In this document: positions 39,901-49,373 of the stretch, piece after piece
Layout of the letters: every line of letters begins with the position of its first letter
Numbering within the stretch: the stretch's first letter is position 1
Assembly (NCBI RefSeq): GCF_963675165.1
Contig: NC_087385.1
Coordinates: 4,154,501-4,218,500 of the forward strand
DNA length: 64,000 nt
Reading direction: 5' to 3'
Source of the DNA: Halichondria panicea
Taxonomy: Eukaryota; Porifera; Demospongiae; Suberitida; Halichondriidae
The notes under the pieces: model-generated
The model's database searches: none
The model's input: only the letters and a program-made list of their open reading frames with translations
What the model was told of the DNA's origin: nothing
Position numbers and translations under genes: made by a program

Positions 39901-42172
39901 TGGAGACCGATCTTTGTGTAGCTGTAGGTAGTGAAACATTGGAATTGTGCTTAACACATGAGAAAACACATGTGCACTTGATCATTAAAGAATTCGGATG
40001 GCACAAACATTATTATAACTACACTACACGAGTCGGTATTCAAAATTTATGTAGAGGAAACGAAAGTACTGTACAGTATTGACTATATATGTGGCTACTC
40101 AAATTACTTCCAGGAACTGTCAGCCTTAGTACAAAAGATGATGCAAGCTGGTATAATAATAATTACGGCTGGTATTATAATTATTATACGTGCATGAAAT
40201 ATAGGAACGGGTGTGTGCGAGTGCAGGTGTGGGGAGGGTAAGAAATGAGGTGGAATGTAGCATTGTAAATATGGACTTACTGCTTGCGGAGGAATCGACT
40301 TGGAGCAGCGTGGGCATGGAGCATGTTAGCGGTGAGAGCATTCACAGCTTTCTTGAATCTGCAGGGCAAAAGAAAAATATTCACAGGGAGAATCGAAAAA
40401 AAAAACTTCATTGTTGAGCCAACAAGTCAGTTACAATTTTGTGTACGTGCACCTTTTGTACTCTCTCCTGATTCACAACATACATGCAATACACTGCTTA
40501 CCGGTCAGCAGCTGCTGTTGACTCAGTGATTAGGTTGACGTACTCCAGGCTCACAATCCCCTCCTTTCGGTAGACAAAGGTGAGGCAGAGATCTAAATAG
40601 TCATCACCAGCAGGGCCCTGCTTGGAGTCCTGTGCATACATGTACCGTATAGCTGGTTATTTTCGAGGCACTACATATTTGAGGTTTTCAAGGATTGACC
40701 AAGAAACACGAAAATTTAGTGCCTTGAAAATTGGTATTACTGTAGGAGTGTGGTCATTTGAACCGCTTATCCTTGAAAACAAAATCCTCGAAAATCGAAA
40801 ATCCTCCTTGTTTTGTCTGGGCAATCCGCGAAAATAACCCGCTATACGGTATGTGTTTTTTAAACTTCTAGTGTTGGGTGGGAAATGAGTGAAGTAGGTA
40901 GACTCAGACTACATGTATAATCCACCACTAATTATTTATTAGCTCGAAATGAAATCTGCACGAACCTTACCAAACTCCCATGCTATAATAAGCCACATTA
41001 CACATTACCACACAAGCTGCATACAAGGATGCTGTGTTTGAGAAGTTGGTTTATATACCTTCGGAGGCTTCCCATTCCGTACGTCACTGATCTGAGAGAA
41101 GTCCCAAATGTAGGAATCCTGAATGTACGAATACAGGTACAGTTGTTATTGTTATTTGTATATTATGTTATTGTTATATGTATATTAGTATGGAGGCGTA
41201 CCATGAACACAAGTTTAAGGAAGTCAACCATAACTAACAGTGAAACCACAAGAGCTTACTATGTATACAGGTCACCTAACAACCATACCATGTACAAGTA
41301 TATAATTTTGCACATGTAGGGATTGGTTATAGATTCATTGTGTGGTAAAAACTCGGCTCTACAAATTTCAGGTGCCCCCATACAATAATAAGCAGACTTG
41401 TAGGCACTCTGTTAATAAGATGTACCTATTACAATTACTCCTGACCACTGGCTATTTGCTTGCCAATGGGATATTTTGTGGGATAGAGGTACAGGACACT
41501 GGGATGTGTAAGTATATCAACAACCTTCAGAGCGAGCAGCGACACTTCTTGCAATTAAAAGTGTAGGGCATACATGTACAATGTACACTGCACATTAATA
41601 CATGTATACAAATGATGAGGGCATACATGTAAACTAGCTGCACATATGCACGTTAATGCACGCTAATACACACATAAAATGCAATACAGACTTACATAAC
41701 ACTTTCCCTTGTCATCTCCCCTCGCGTAGAGGAAGAACCCATCGTGGTCGGCATGGAACACCAACTTTGTTAGGTTACTGTCTCCCTGGGAGAGAAAAAG
41801 AGGGAGTACATATACCTGGTTACATTTAAGGACAATAGCAGTTGTTAAGGGATTGAAATACACACTATACAGACACTTGACACCTACTCAATGCACAAAC
41901 ATCTCTTGCTCATAACAATATGGTAATGACTGTTTTAAAACTACTTGCGTAAGCTCAATGACTGCCGGTTGGGATAACCACTAAGAATGTTCAAAACAGC
42001 ACAATATACATACCCTCACGTACACCATAGCCAGCTAGACCATGATGAATTAACCCACAGCACCCCACCCACTCCTGCGTACCTCCTCCCATTTCCAGAG
42101 TGCGGTCCCACCCAGCAAACACTTGTCAATGTCTGGTTGCTTCAGCAACCTCCTCGGCACATGACCAGCCAT
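25086..42172 (-). CDS. PLCB: Phosphoinositide phospholipase C-beta
   Basis: 28 exons, 1,233 aa, every junction in frame: 42172-42083, 41785-41696, 41118-41059, 40629-40502, 40358-40281, 39700-39616, 37804-37689, 35325-35159, 34169-34023, 33760-33612, 33500-33330, 32481-32362, 32103-32046, 31830-31522, 31383-31146, 30856-30660, 29946-29792, 29543-29382, 29051-28847, 28587-28517, 28394-28339, 28160-28024, 27845-27697, 26980-26795, 26569-26490, 26240-26087, 25858-25772, 25142-25086. Order: PH ([13 protein letters not shown]), EF hands ([16 protein letters not shown]), X half with catalytic His in SSHNTYLTG and in VITHGG and Ca-binding CVELDCW, an acidic Ser/Glu/Asp linker of about 150 aa, Y half ([20 protein letters not shown]), C2 ([20 protein letters not shown]), and a Lys/Glu-rich C-terminal coiled coil. 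This layout defines the Gq-regulated beta class that splits PIP2 into IP3 and DAG. Closest human paralogue not assigned. The exon 15 donor (GTATGC at 31145) was chosen for frame and family spacing. Confidence 0.93.
25401..25428. repeat. Perfect 28-bp palindrome
   Basis: ACTTTTATTACAAG followed directly by its reverse complement. The preceding GGACTGTATGACTTTTATT also occurs near 4030 (GAGACTGTATGACTTTTATT), so this is probably the tip of a dispersed element. It lies in the last PLC-beta intron. Confidence 0.85.
26325..26420. repeat. Dispersed repeat shared with 60030-60120
   Basis: AGCACTTAGCGGTTTGACAT, TTTGTACATAGC, and AGTAAGACGCTCCATC appear in the same order at both sites. This copy lies in PLC-beta intron 25. 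Confidence 0.7.
29636..29719 (+). tRNA. tRNA-Leu (anticodon CAG)
   Basis: The cloverleaf can be drawn by hand: acceptor GTCAGGA pairs with TTCTGAC, D arm GGCCGAGTGGTC, and anticodon loop TTCAGGT closed by CTACG/CGTAG. It has a long class II variable arm and T arm GTGGGTTCGAATCCCAC. The box-A and box-B type internal promoter sequences are intact. It lies antisense within PLC-beta intron 17. Confidence 0.95.
30066..30610. mobile_element. Dispersed CCTCGGTG repeat, copy B
   Basis: Same ends as copy A (AATGAAAGCACCGCAGGTGC ... GCGCACCGAGGCATA). It fills most of PLC-beta intron 16 (29947-30659) and ends about 50 nt from exon 16. Confidence 0.8.
30871..30958. repeat. (TG)44 microsatellite next to a splice acceptor
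   Basis: About 44 uninterrupted TG units, which are CA on the transcribed strand of PLC-beta. They end 14 nt upstream of the exon 16 acceptor, in place of a normal polypyrimidine tract. Confidence 0.95.
32668..32699. repeat. (GTTT)n microsatellite
   Basis: About seven GTTT units next to a GC-rich inverted segment (AACCCGAGGCGCGTGGGCGG...GGGTT at 32630). It lies in PLC-beta intron 11. Confidence 0.8.
32862..32936. repeat. 75-nt near-perfect hairpin in a PLC-beta intron
   Basis: Arms of about 31 bp: GGTACGGGATCACTTCAGCT, then GCAAATACGTA, against the complement ending CAGCTGAAGTGATCCCGTACC. The loop is about 13 nt. It may be a minimal MITE or a small-RNA precursor; the sequence alone cannot decide. 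Confidence 0.8.
33060..33220. repeat. Dispersed repeat, inverted partner of 38935-39080
   Basis: GTCACCAGCCGAGGGTTTGCACTTTAGTGCTC here appears reversed near 38940, with TAGTTTTATTGCTC...GAGTTGCTG at the other end. A weaker relative lies near 21030-21240. It sits in PLC-beta intron 11. Confidence 0.6.
33846..33917 (-). tRNA. tRNA-Glu (anticodon TTC)
   Basis: On the minus strand, acceptor TCCCATT pairs with AGTGGGA. The D arm is GGTCTAGTGGTTAGGATT, the anticodon loop TTTTCAC is closed by CCTGG/CCAGG, and the T arm CCCGGGTTCGATTCCCGG. It is nearly identical to animal tRNA-Glu. It lies sense-oriented in PLC-beta intron 9. An apparent reading frame over it is not a gene. Confidence 0.95.
34700..35086. 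mobile_element. Dispersed CCTCGGTG repeat, diverged copy E
   Basis: Recognisable blocks are GCAGCTCTTTTCTAACTCTT, GCTAGCGCTTTAGTGCA, AGAAGCCTATAGAAGC, GAGCAGTTACAGCTG, ACAGACACACAG and CTTTACCGTATCC, ending AAGGCATAAA. Much more diverged than copies A, B and D. It lies in PLC-beta intron 8. Confidence 0.6.
35486..36978 (+). CDS. RING-finger TRAF family protein nested antisense in PLC-beta
   Basis: Three exons, 35486-35619, 35695-35813 and 35945-36978, give 428 aa in frame. An N-terminal RING-like finger spans exons 1-2 ([33 protein letters not shown]). TRAF-type zinc fingers follow ([35 protein letters not shown]). The C-terminal MATH domain runs about 290-410 ([55 protein letters not shown]). 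This layout is that of TRAF adaptors, which are E3 ubiquitin ligases in receptor and innate immune signalling. The extreme C-terminus is acidic (SDSDSD). Exons 1 and 2 and the short introns lie wholly within PLC-beta intron 7 on the opposite strand. Confidence 0.9.
37791..37995. repeat. Minisatellite carrying three copies of a PLC-beta splice acceptor
   Basis: Three units of about 70 bp (starts near 37791, 37860, 37930) share CCATCCACCT(A/G)TGTGGGAGGG and ATGGTAACAAGAGAA. Unit 1 overlaps the start of PLC-beta exon 7; on the minus strand every unit contains CACA(T/C)AG|GTGGATGG. Units 2 and 3 therefore carry a duplicate acceptor plus the first bases of the exon. Confidence 0.9.
38203..38411. 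repeat. Fold-back element, GGGTAATTTT subfamily
   Basis: Begins TACCGTATAGAGGGTAATTT and ends AAATTACCCGCTATACGGTA. The interior repeats ATTTTCGTTT/AAAAATTCG motifs. It lies in PLC-beta intron 6. Confidence 0.8.
38485..38901. mobile_element. MITE with about 38-bp terminal inverted repeats
   Basis: Left arm AAGGGCGTATGAAGAGAAGA then GGGCATGCAACT is mirrored exactly at 38860-38896, giving a 0.4-kb element in PLC-beta intron 6. No coding capacity. Confidence 0.8.
38935..39080. repeat. Dispersed repeat, inverted partner of 33060-33220
   Basis: AGAGCACTAAAGTGCAAACC, TCGGCTGGTGACATGAT and GCAACTCAGGAGTAATAAAA are the complement of blocks at 33060-33220. Both are in PLC-beta introns. Confidence 0.6.
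39131..39570. mobile_element. Dispersed CCTCGGTG repeat, truncated copy C
   Basis: Starts inside the element (TTGCTGCATGCAAACTCAAA) and runs to the TACCGTATACCTCGCTTGCG end. The GAAAGCACCGC end is missing. It stops about 45 nt short of PLC-beta exon 6. Confidence 0.75.
40643..40851. repeat. Fold-back element, AATAACCCGC subfamily
   Basis: Starts TACCGTATAGCTGGTTATTT and ends AAAATAACCCGCTATACGGTA. It is inserted 14 nt upstream of the PLC-beta exon 4 acceptor. Confidence 0.8.
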
Positions 42173-42933
42173 ATCTCAATGATACCTGCATGAAAGCGAG
42201 CAGAGAGCATTTGGTTAAAACTGAGCACTTACATATATCACATTTGTACGGCTTTACAAAAAGGACTTTTATGCAAATAGAGCTCTGGTGTATTTATATG
42301 TAGCAGCAAATTCTAGTTTTAGAGGGTTTCCTCCTCTATCTACACACAAAATATCGACGACACAACAACTTAATTACAGATAGACCTGGTTGAAACCCTT
42401 GACAAACTGTGATACATGTTGCGACAACTGTGCTGTGTAATGTTGTCTTTACATGCAGTAAAAAGACACCTGGTGTTTATTTAGAAGTTTTCTTTCAATT
42501 CTTCAAGTATACCTAGTTAGCAGTTGCTGCACACGCGTACATATAAAAATCACTATATCTCACTTGCAAACAACAGTAGTCCAGTCCTCCTTCTGTGACT
42601 TTTCAGCTCAGTGTTGAATGTCAGAGTTGTGTTGTTGTTGGGGCATGTGGGAATGGTCGACCACACCTAACACTGTTAATTAATAGCACCTTTGGTGGGC
42701 GTGTCTCTTGCTTGTTGCACGTTCCTTGTTGCTGACAAGCAAAATAGTGACAAGTTCTTCCCCAGATCGGAGATCAGACCCTGACAGTCTCATCATATCA
42801 TACATCCAACTGCATCATGGTTTGTAACACTCCAATTGTGTGATTAAAACCTCAGTTGCTCAAGGTCACACAACCAAGTCAAGATTTTAAAAAGTGAAGC
42901 TGTTCCACGAAGTCTTAAATCTAAAACTGAAAA
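42173..42933. promoter_or_regulatory. Divergent region, PLC-beta / SMIM12
   Basis: 761 bp separate the two start codons and no other gene is seen, so both promoters or 5' UTRs should lie here. No specific element is claimed. Confidence 0.4.
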
Positions 42934-43146
42934 ATGGCAATGCAAATTGCATTGAGACTGGTACAAAGATTCTTCCCTCAAGTGATACTACCCATCACTA
43001 TTACGATTGGTTTCGTAGGGTACTCTGTGGAGACATATATTCGGCCACCCAAGTCACTCGACCAGCTGCCTCTGTCCCAAAGTGTAAGTGAAGTGAGGCA
43101 AGAGAGGTTGCTCGAGGATATGGAAAAATTTAAACGGGACAAATAG
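42934..43146 (+). CDS. SMIM12: Small integral membrane protein 12
   Basis: A single-exon 70-aa frame. Residues about 14-32 (FFPQVILPITITIGFVGYSV) form one hydrophobic membrane segment. It is followed by the family pattern of a Tyr/Glu-x-x-Ile-Arg stretch and a charged tail (VSEVRQERLLEDMEKFKRDK). Human SMIM12 has the same plan (about 92 aa; short N-terminus, one membrane helix, then an ERREDRKL-like segment); function unknown. This copy lacks the last roughly 20 residues. It is the first ATG after the divergent PLC-beta start. Confidence 0.75.
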   Translation: MAMQIALRLVQRFFPQVILPITITIGFVGYSVETYIRPPKSLDQLPLSQSVSEVRQERLLEDMEKFKRDK

Positions 43147-44199
43147 AAGATAGACTTTGTTGTCTAGTCATAATCATTCCTATTTTTTGTCATACACTTC
43201 ATCTCAAACCTCTTTTGGGGATAGACTTTACGAATTGTTGAATGGGAAGGTTATCTAGCCAAAAGATGTACAATTTAGGGAATTAAGGTAGTAACTTGAA
43301 GATATCCTCGATCTGATCCTGACCACTAATAACAAAGGAGTCCCTCACAGAGTGTTCACACAGCCTATGTAAACAAAGGGTAGCCAATTATGGGACAAGA
43401 AGCCAGAAAAGGAAGTGCATGAATCTCATTATCTCACTCCCACAAGAGCTAGCATCAAGAGTGGAACTGTTTCTCTGTAGCTGCTGGACCAATAGGGAAT
43501 ATTGGAAAGACGCCAGGCTGATTGTAAACTACTTACTCTACTGCACTGAGTGCTGAGCAAAAGGTAACCTCTAGCTCAGTAGCTAAACCGCATGGCTTGT
43601 AGCTAGCTACTTATAGTCTATAGTCTCTTAATTAGACCACAAACCCTAGCAAAAAATGGGTGTGTAAATCTTGAATACATGAATAGATGGTACTAAACAC
43701 CTTTGCCTAATCTAGCATGTAAACTGTATCCATTCAAGTTTCAATGCAGAACATGTTTCACTCTCTAGCTAACAAAGAAGAACCCAAACAAAATACCCAA
43801 TTAGCTCACAACATACGTCAGTGAGCTACAATTACAACCTTCTAGACTCTTGGTAGAATTCGGTTTCCCATAGGTTCTATTTTCAGTCTAACAATTTAGA
43901 CAAGACTGAGTGTGTAATTCCATGCAAGTGTGCCATTCAAGTACTATGGTGTTAAATGATTTAATGGTGCTAGCTATAATTATAAAGGATAGTACCAGAC
44001 AAATTCCACACATTGGTTTAACCATGGGCGCCGGGCACATAGGGTTAGGGTTAGGGTTAGCCAGTAGAATTCCACTAGCTTGAGTGTTGTTACTATTATG
44101 TAGTGTACCAGTATTTGACCCACACACGACGACGTGATTTACAGAGTGAATCGTTCACTTCTCCTGTTGTTCTGCAGATATCACCTTCCATTGTCTGTG
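43147..44199. other. Intergenic stretch with a short telomere-like tract
   Basis: No gene is supported. It should contain the SMIM12 3' UTR and the promoter or a 5' exon of the SWAP70-like gene. At 44041-44060 there are three GGGTTA units. Confidence 0.4.
44041..44060. repeat. Short interstitial telomere-type repeat
   Basis: AGGGTTAGGGTTAGGGTTAG, three units of the animal telomere hexamer. Too short to call an old telomere or fusion site. Confidence 0.8.
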
Positions 44200-47100
44200 A
44201 TGACTGAATCCCACGAGAAATACGTGGTAACCAACTGTCTGAAAATAGCCTATGATTCGCTACGTGTCCTGGGGCGGTTTGTGCAGGGAAGTCACTTGTC
44301 ACCGTACAAAGAGTTCTTCGAGAAGCTGCTGGATAGGAAGCTTGACGGGGAAGTTCCTAACTCCGAGGTAGAAGCGTATTACTTGAATAGGCTAACTGAG
44401 AGCGACTTTGTGAATGCCGCAGAGAGCCGAGTGTTTGCAGGGAACTATGGAGGTATGTGTGTATATAAAATCTCCCTCGTATGCTTCGAAATTGTTCACT
44501 CTAGACTCCGACCTCATTGCACGTCTCCTATCCGCTGTGTGGGACATTGAGTTAGCCACGCCCACCCGTTCTAGCCTCTGCACGGGAAGCAACTCAGAAT
44601 CTAGTCGTCAGCTCTGGGAGATATTCATACGGTTGGACACAGGTGATAATTAAAGTTGATAGAGTATGCACGTCTATATTAGACATGGAGTGAATGGACC
44701 ATTATACAGTCGCTTAGTGATTACATCTCTATAGTAGATTTACATAAGTGAGAGAAAAGCTATAGTCTAATTATATTACCAATGTCTAAATGCACTGCCT
44801 GAAAAACACTTGGTAAGGCATCCCCCCTCCCCACACACACATCACCATGCACACACAGAGAGTCAGCTAGCAGTGCACATCGAAGATGTTTGCGACCTGG
44901 TTCTCCGGATCTTCAAGTCCAATGGCCACATAGAGGAGCCGGAGATGGTTCAGGGGTGGTTCAACAATCAGCAGACAGTCCAGTTCTGGCCGTTTTTTGA
45001 AATCATGGCGGAGAACTATAAGCAGTATCTGCAAGTACGTCAGTCCAATTATTATTAGCAAATGTCTGTCCTTTGATGGAGTGAAACCTAGCTTTTTTAT
45101 CTGTATTGAAACTTTACAATGTATGTACGGCACCCTACATGTATATATAGTTCACACCACGCACCTCTCACACCCTCACAGACCCCAGCGGTGACTGAGC
45201 TCTACACAATGATCTCCACAGAGATGATTAAGGACGGAAAGCTTTCAAAAAAGGGACACATTGTACCCAACTGGAAGGGGAGATGGTTTGCACTCACAGC
45301 CAGGTCTCTCACATACAGGGAAGGAAAGGACACACCCATTTTGAAGGTATAGGTACTAAATGGTACATAACTTTAATTCCTTACTGAGTACAGAAACTGA
45401 TTATTATAAGTGGATAGTTAGTTAGTTGCATGTAGTTAGTGCATAGTTATGCCTCGGAGACTCGGATGCGTAGCCACAGAGGAATACGGTGAAGCTGAGT
45501 GTGTGTGTGCATAGCAAACTTTTCTCATAAAAAGTAGTTAGCCTTGCACTAGAGCGCTAGCTATTTGATAGCTTCAAAAGTGAGAAAAGAACTGTACTGC
45601 GTGCAATGGCAGAAGCGAACCAGCAGCCATTGTGAACTTCAACCGTTCTGTATATTCATAAATGATGTTCATTGATTGGACATGCACATAAGACTACACT
45701 TCTATCCTCCATCACACTTCTATAATTATTTAACTACAGTATGATCATCGTATGCATACAATATGCATAGTCTTAATCACCTCTTCCATAATACTCTAAT
45801 ACTTTTGAGCGAAACAAAACATGCCCCGGGGCACAATGCAAACTTTTGATGTAGCTTAAGAGTGTCTTTTACGATTATGCCAGAATCTTGTGTTCACTTT
45901 CTGTGGTTAATCAAATTCATTGCTTTTATGTTCCCCAGACGATAGTGATTAACGAGAAGTCTCAAGTGCAGAATATGCCAAACACCAAAGGTCACCTGTT
46001 CAGGTTCAGAATTCTTGATGGAGTATCTACCACACCCACTGAGATATCGGCCACAGATGAGTTTACCATGAGAGAGTGGATGGCCTTCATCAGACTAGTA
46101 TGTTGAGTAGTCGTAGCATTTCGCTCATCTCTATCCTGCTTTGTATGCAAAGCAAAAATGTTCTGAACGTACTTAGCTTCATCGATCATGTCCGACTCTT
46201 TATACCGACTCGGCTCTAACTTAATTGCTAGACCGTTACAATGCAGCCCAATGCTTTTGTGGGTTCATGCTTGACACACTGTAATTATGTTTGTGACTAT
46301 TGTTATTTTAATGCTTCTTCATTGTTGAAATATTTATGTACTTAGTCCTTGTGGGAGTTAATAGGTACATACACGCTGAAACAGCACTTCCTCAAGCTGT
46401 CATAACTCATTGCAATTAAGGGTCACCGGTTTATGGTTAGTTTATTGTTACGCTAGCAGACACACAATGACCTCATGTAGACTTTATGGACTGTTACCAT
46501 TGAGTTACTTATCTGCATAGGCTATCAAGATGCACCAAATTGAAGGCCGGAATTTTCTTCATAAGTATCGATTAGCAATCAGCTCATTTCCCAAGTCCTT
46601 CTTCAGCCAGGCGTCCGCCATACCCTTGTTCACAGCTGCTCCCTCCCTACCCCAAGCTAAGAAGAGCAACACCGACCCCTCTCACAAGTGAGCAGAGATG
46701 TGTGCTAGTAGACTGTACAGTGTATGTACATTTGAATGTGTAATGTAATCCATTGTAAGATTGTGTTAGTATGTCAACTAAATGGGATCATGAACATCGG
46801 CTTAATTTGTCTGTATTACAGTGCTATAAAAAGTATGTAAGGACAAATGTAAGGGTAGGTTGATTAATTAAGGTGGTGCAGTTTAGGAGAGTGACTCACT
46901 GTATACTTATGTTGTGTAACTGTAAACTGTACTGTGCAGGGGGCTAAGGAGTAGCCAGTCTGTTCCACTGGCCAGCGCTACCTACAATGGTCGGTCTTCT
47001 GAAAAGACACTACCCATTATTGAGCAAGAATTGGATCCTACTTATGGTACCTGTATGACATTTACAATAGGCCTATAGGTGTACGTATGAAGCGTTTATG

Positions 47101-49159
47101 TTGAATTCTTTAGTAGGAACTGAATGTTAAGATAGTTATGTATAAATGTCTTTTAATTCAGATTTCGCAGACAGTGCGTTAGGCAATGAACCTCCCCCCA
47201 TCCCACATCAACAGTTTGACTCCGAGTGTGACATGAGCCCTCCTGGCGGTAACTTGTTGTTGTTGTACTGAAAGAATAAATAGGACTTACCGTATAGCGG
47301 TAATTTTTGTTAGTGCTAATTTTCGTACAACGACCTATTTAAATATTTCGTATGTTTAATTTTCGTATAGCTCAGGATAGTAACATTGAATCTATTGTGG
47401 TAGAATCGTACGAAAAATTTCCACCATACGAAAATAACCTGCCTGCTATACGGTATTGTCCTAAAATTTTTCACTTTTCGTTCAAACACCATTATTTGCT
47501 GTGCTATCGTTAGTAATGTGAAAAATTGCTTTTCAGTGTCTGACTCTCCCCACATGCATTATTTAGTATGAAAATTAAGTAAGCCCACACCTCACAGGTC
47601 ACTCCCATTTGAGAAGAAAAAGCTCTTTGGACTCTTCAGAAATTGATCATATTCAGGTGGACGGTGATCTGGAATATGCTGTTGTTACTAAGGTGAGCTG
47701 GGGTGTGTGGTTTTAGTGTGTATGTATGTACGATCTAAATCTAATCTGAACGTGCATACATACTCCTAGTTTTACAACATTAATATTATCTCCAGGTTAT
47801 TAAAAAAAAGAAAAATATCAGTGTTCCAGAAATGGCTACTAATTATGGTAAGTTTTTCTACAATGCTGCAAAACTTTAAAGCTCATAATGGTCTCTTCCT
47901 CATAGCGGAAAACCCTATGCCTCCTGCGCCACCACACAGAACATCTTCTCCTATTATCAGTACCAAGTCTAAGTCTATGGACGCCCCCTTACCACCTCTG
48001 CCACCCACAATCGCACCACATGCCTCTACACCTCCAGCAATCCCACTGCACACCTCCACATCTGCACATCCCTTGGCCAACACTCCACAACTACCCCCTC
48101 CAAGACGATCTCCTCCTGGTATCTCGAAGAACACTCCCTTCCTCGATATTACAAGCTCTGCCCCACTCTCTCAATCTCCACACTCCTCCCCCACACCTCA
48201 ACGCAAAGGTTATGCCGAGCTGCAGTTTGAAAATGGGAACTTAAATACCTCGAAAACGTCACCTATCCCAGAAAGACGACATCAGCCAGATGTTCCAAAC
48301 AAGTTTAGCTATTCAAAACTTCAATTCGAAGGAGACAAAGAAAAAGAAAAGGAGTTGGAGAGTGGTGAAGTCAGCAAGAAAGGTAAGAAACCACCCCCTC
48401 CTCCAAGATATCAGGGAAATATGATGAAAAATCTGACCGAATCAAACCTACAAAAGGCTGAAAATAGAGGACGTTCTAAACCCACCTCCCTACCCGATAT
48501 TAAAGCTGGTCAACAAAATTTGGACTACGCTGAAGTAGTTTTCTCGAATAAAACTGCCGTTTCTCCATTAGTATCTCGACGTATTCTTGGCGCACCTAGC
48601 GATGATCCTCCCCCAGGCAATCAAATGACACCTACATCAGTTGGAACAGTTGAATATGCTACCGTCATTTTAACACCAAAGGTAGAGGTGAGAACGACAA
48701 AGAACGACAAAGACAAACCTCGACCAGATGGTTATGAAAACTTCGACTTTAATCCAATTTTGCAAAAGGAAAAGGATTCTGGCTATGCGAATTTCGACTT
48801 TAGCCCCAGTCCTTCTGCGGGACGGGATAGTTCTAACCTTACCCAAGGTCCAACAGTGGTTGGTTCTGCCAGACTCATAAGACCAGACCATCCACAACCC
48901 AAGCCACAACCCAAGCCTAGGTGAGTCGTGTCAACTCACGTGTATATACAGTCACCAGCTGTAGCTAACGAAATTAAATGTTAGTGACCGTCCAAAAACC
49001 GGTGCTATAATTATGCTCAACCTAGCTCTTGGGCCCTATTTCACTGATTATTGTTCCTGTAGAGCATCTCCACGGAAAGCAATCTCAGCTGAAGACAAAG
49101 GACCAGTGCCACCAGCGAGAAAAACTAACGGCAGCCTCGCAAACACTGACTCTTATTAG
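44200..49159 (+). CDS. SWAP70/DEF6-like PH-domain scaffold with proline-rich, multi-tyrosine tail
   Basis: Twelve exons, 836 aa in frame: 44200-44452, 44505-44642, 44859-45034, 45182-45346, 45939-46097, 46521-46687, 46940-47046, 47162-47248, 47598-47692, 47796-47847, 47906-48920, 49063-49159. Residues 1-190 are a helical module like the EF-hand-like N-terminus of SWAP70/DEF6. A PH domain spans about 200-305 (MIKDGKLSKKGHIVPNWKGR, WFALTARSLTYREG, EISATDEFTMREWMAFIRL). The tail is not the usual DH-like coiled coil but Pro/Ser-rich, with tyrosine motifs EYAVV (~444), GYAELQF (~569), SYSKLQF (~602), DYAEVVF (~674), EYATVIL (~717), GYENFDF (~743) and GYANFDF (~760), plus KKPPPPPRYQ. Known chemistry: YxxL/V sites can bind SH2 domains of phosphatases or kinases, YxN suits Grb2-type SH2, and poly-Pro suits SH3. 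It is probably a membrane-recruited signalling adaptor (inference). An upstream 5' exon is possible. Confidence 0.85.
45450..45660. mobile_element. Dispersed CCTCGGTG repeat, diverged copy F
   Basis: Starts ATGCCTCGGAGACTCGG, then AATACGGTGAAG, GTGTGTGTGT and TTAGCCTTGCACTAGAGCGCTAGCT. It is in opposite orientation to copies A-D. It lies in intron 4 of the SWAP70-like gene. Confidence 0.6.
47288..47455. repeat. Fold-back element, GGTAATTTTT subfamily
   Basis: Starts TACCGTATAGCGGTAATTTT and ends TGCTATACGGTA. The middle (TATAGCTCAGGATAGTAACA) is shared with the fragment at 57489. It lies in an intron of the SWAP70-like gene. Confidence 0.8.
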
Positions 49160-49373
49160 TTGTGGGTATTGTGTGTACTTACATGACCGTGTGTGTATAC
49201 GACATAGTAATAATTATTTGCAAAGTTCATGTTATTGTACGTGTGTATCTCATTTTATGCTGCGGTGTATATAGTATTCTTTTTATTTTTGCATTGGTTG
49301 ATGATTAAAATATCCACTGAAACTAAAAGCATAATTATACTATAATACCAAAAATAATTATTGTTGTATGAAA

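Noticed and set aside
44041-44060. Internal telomere or chromosome fusion point
   Set aside because: Only three hexamer units with no subtelomeric context.
47883-48134. Glycine-rich minus-strand frame
   Set aside because: Antisense of the proline-rich exon 11 of the SWAP70-like gene.
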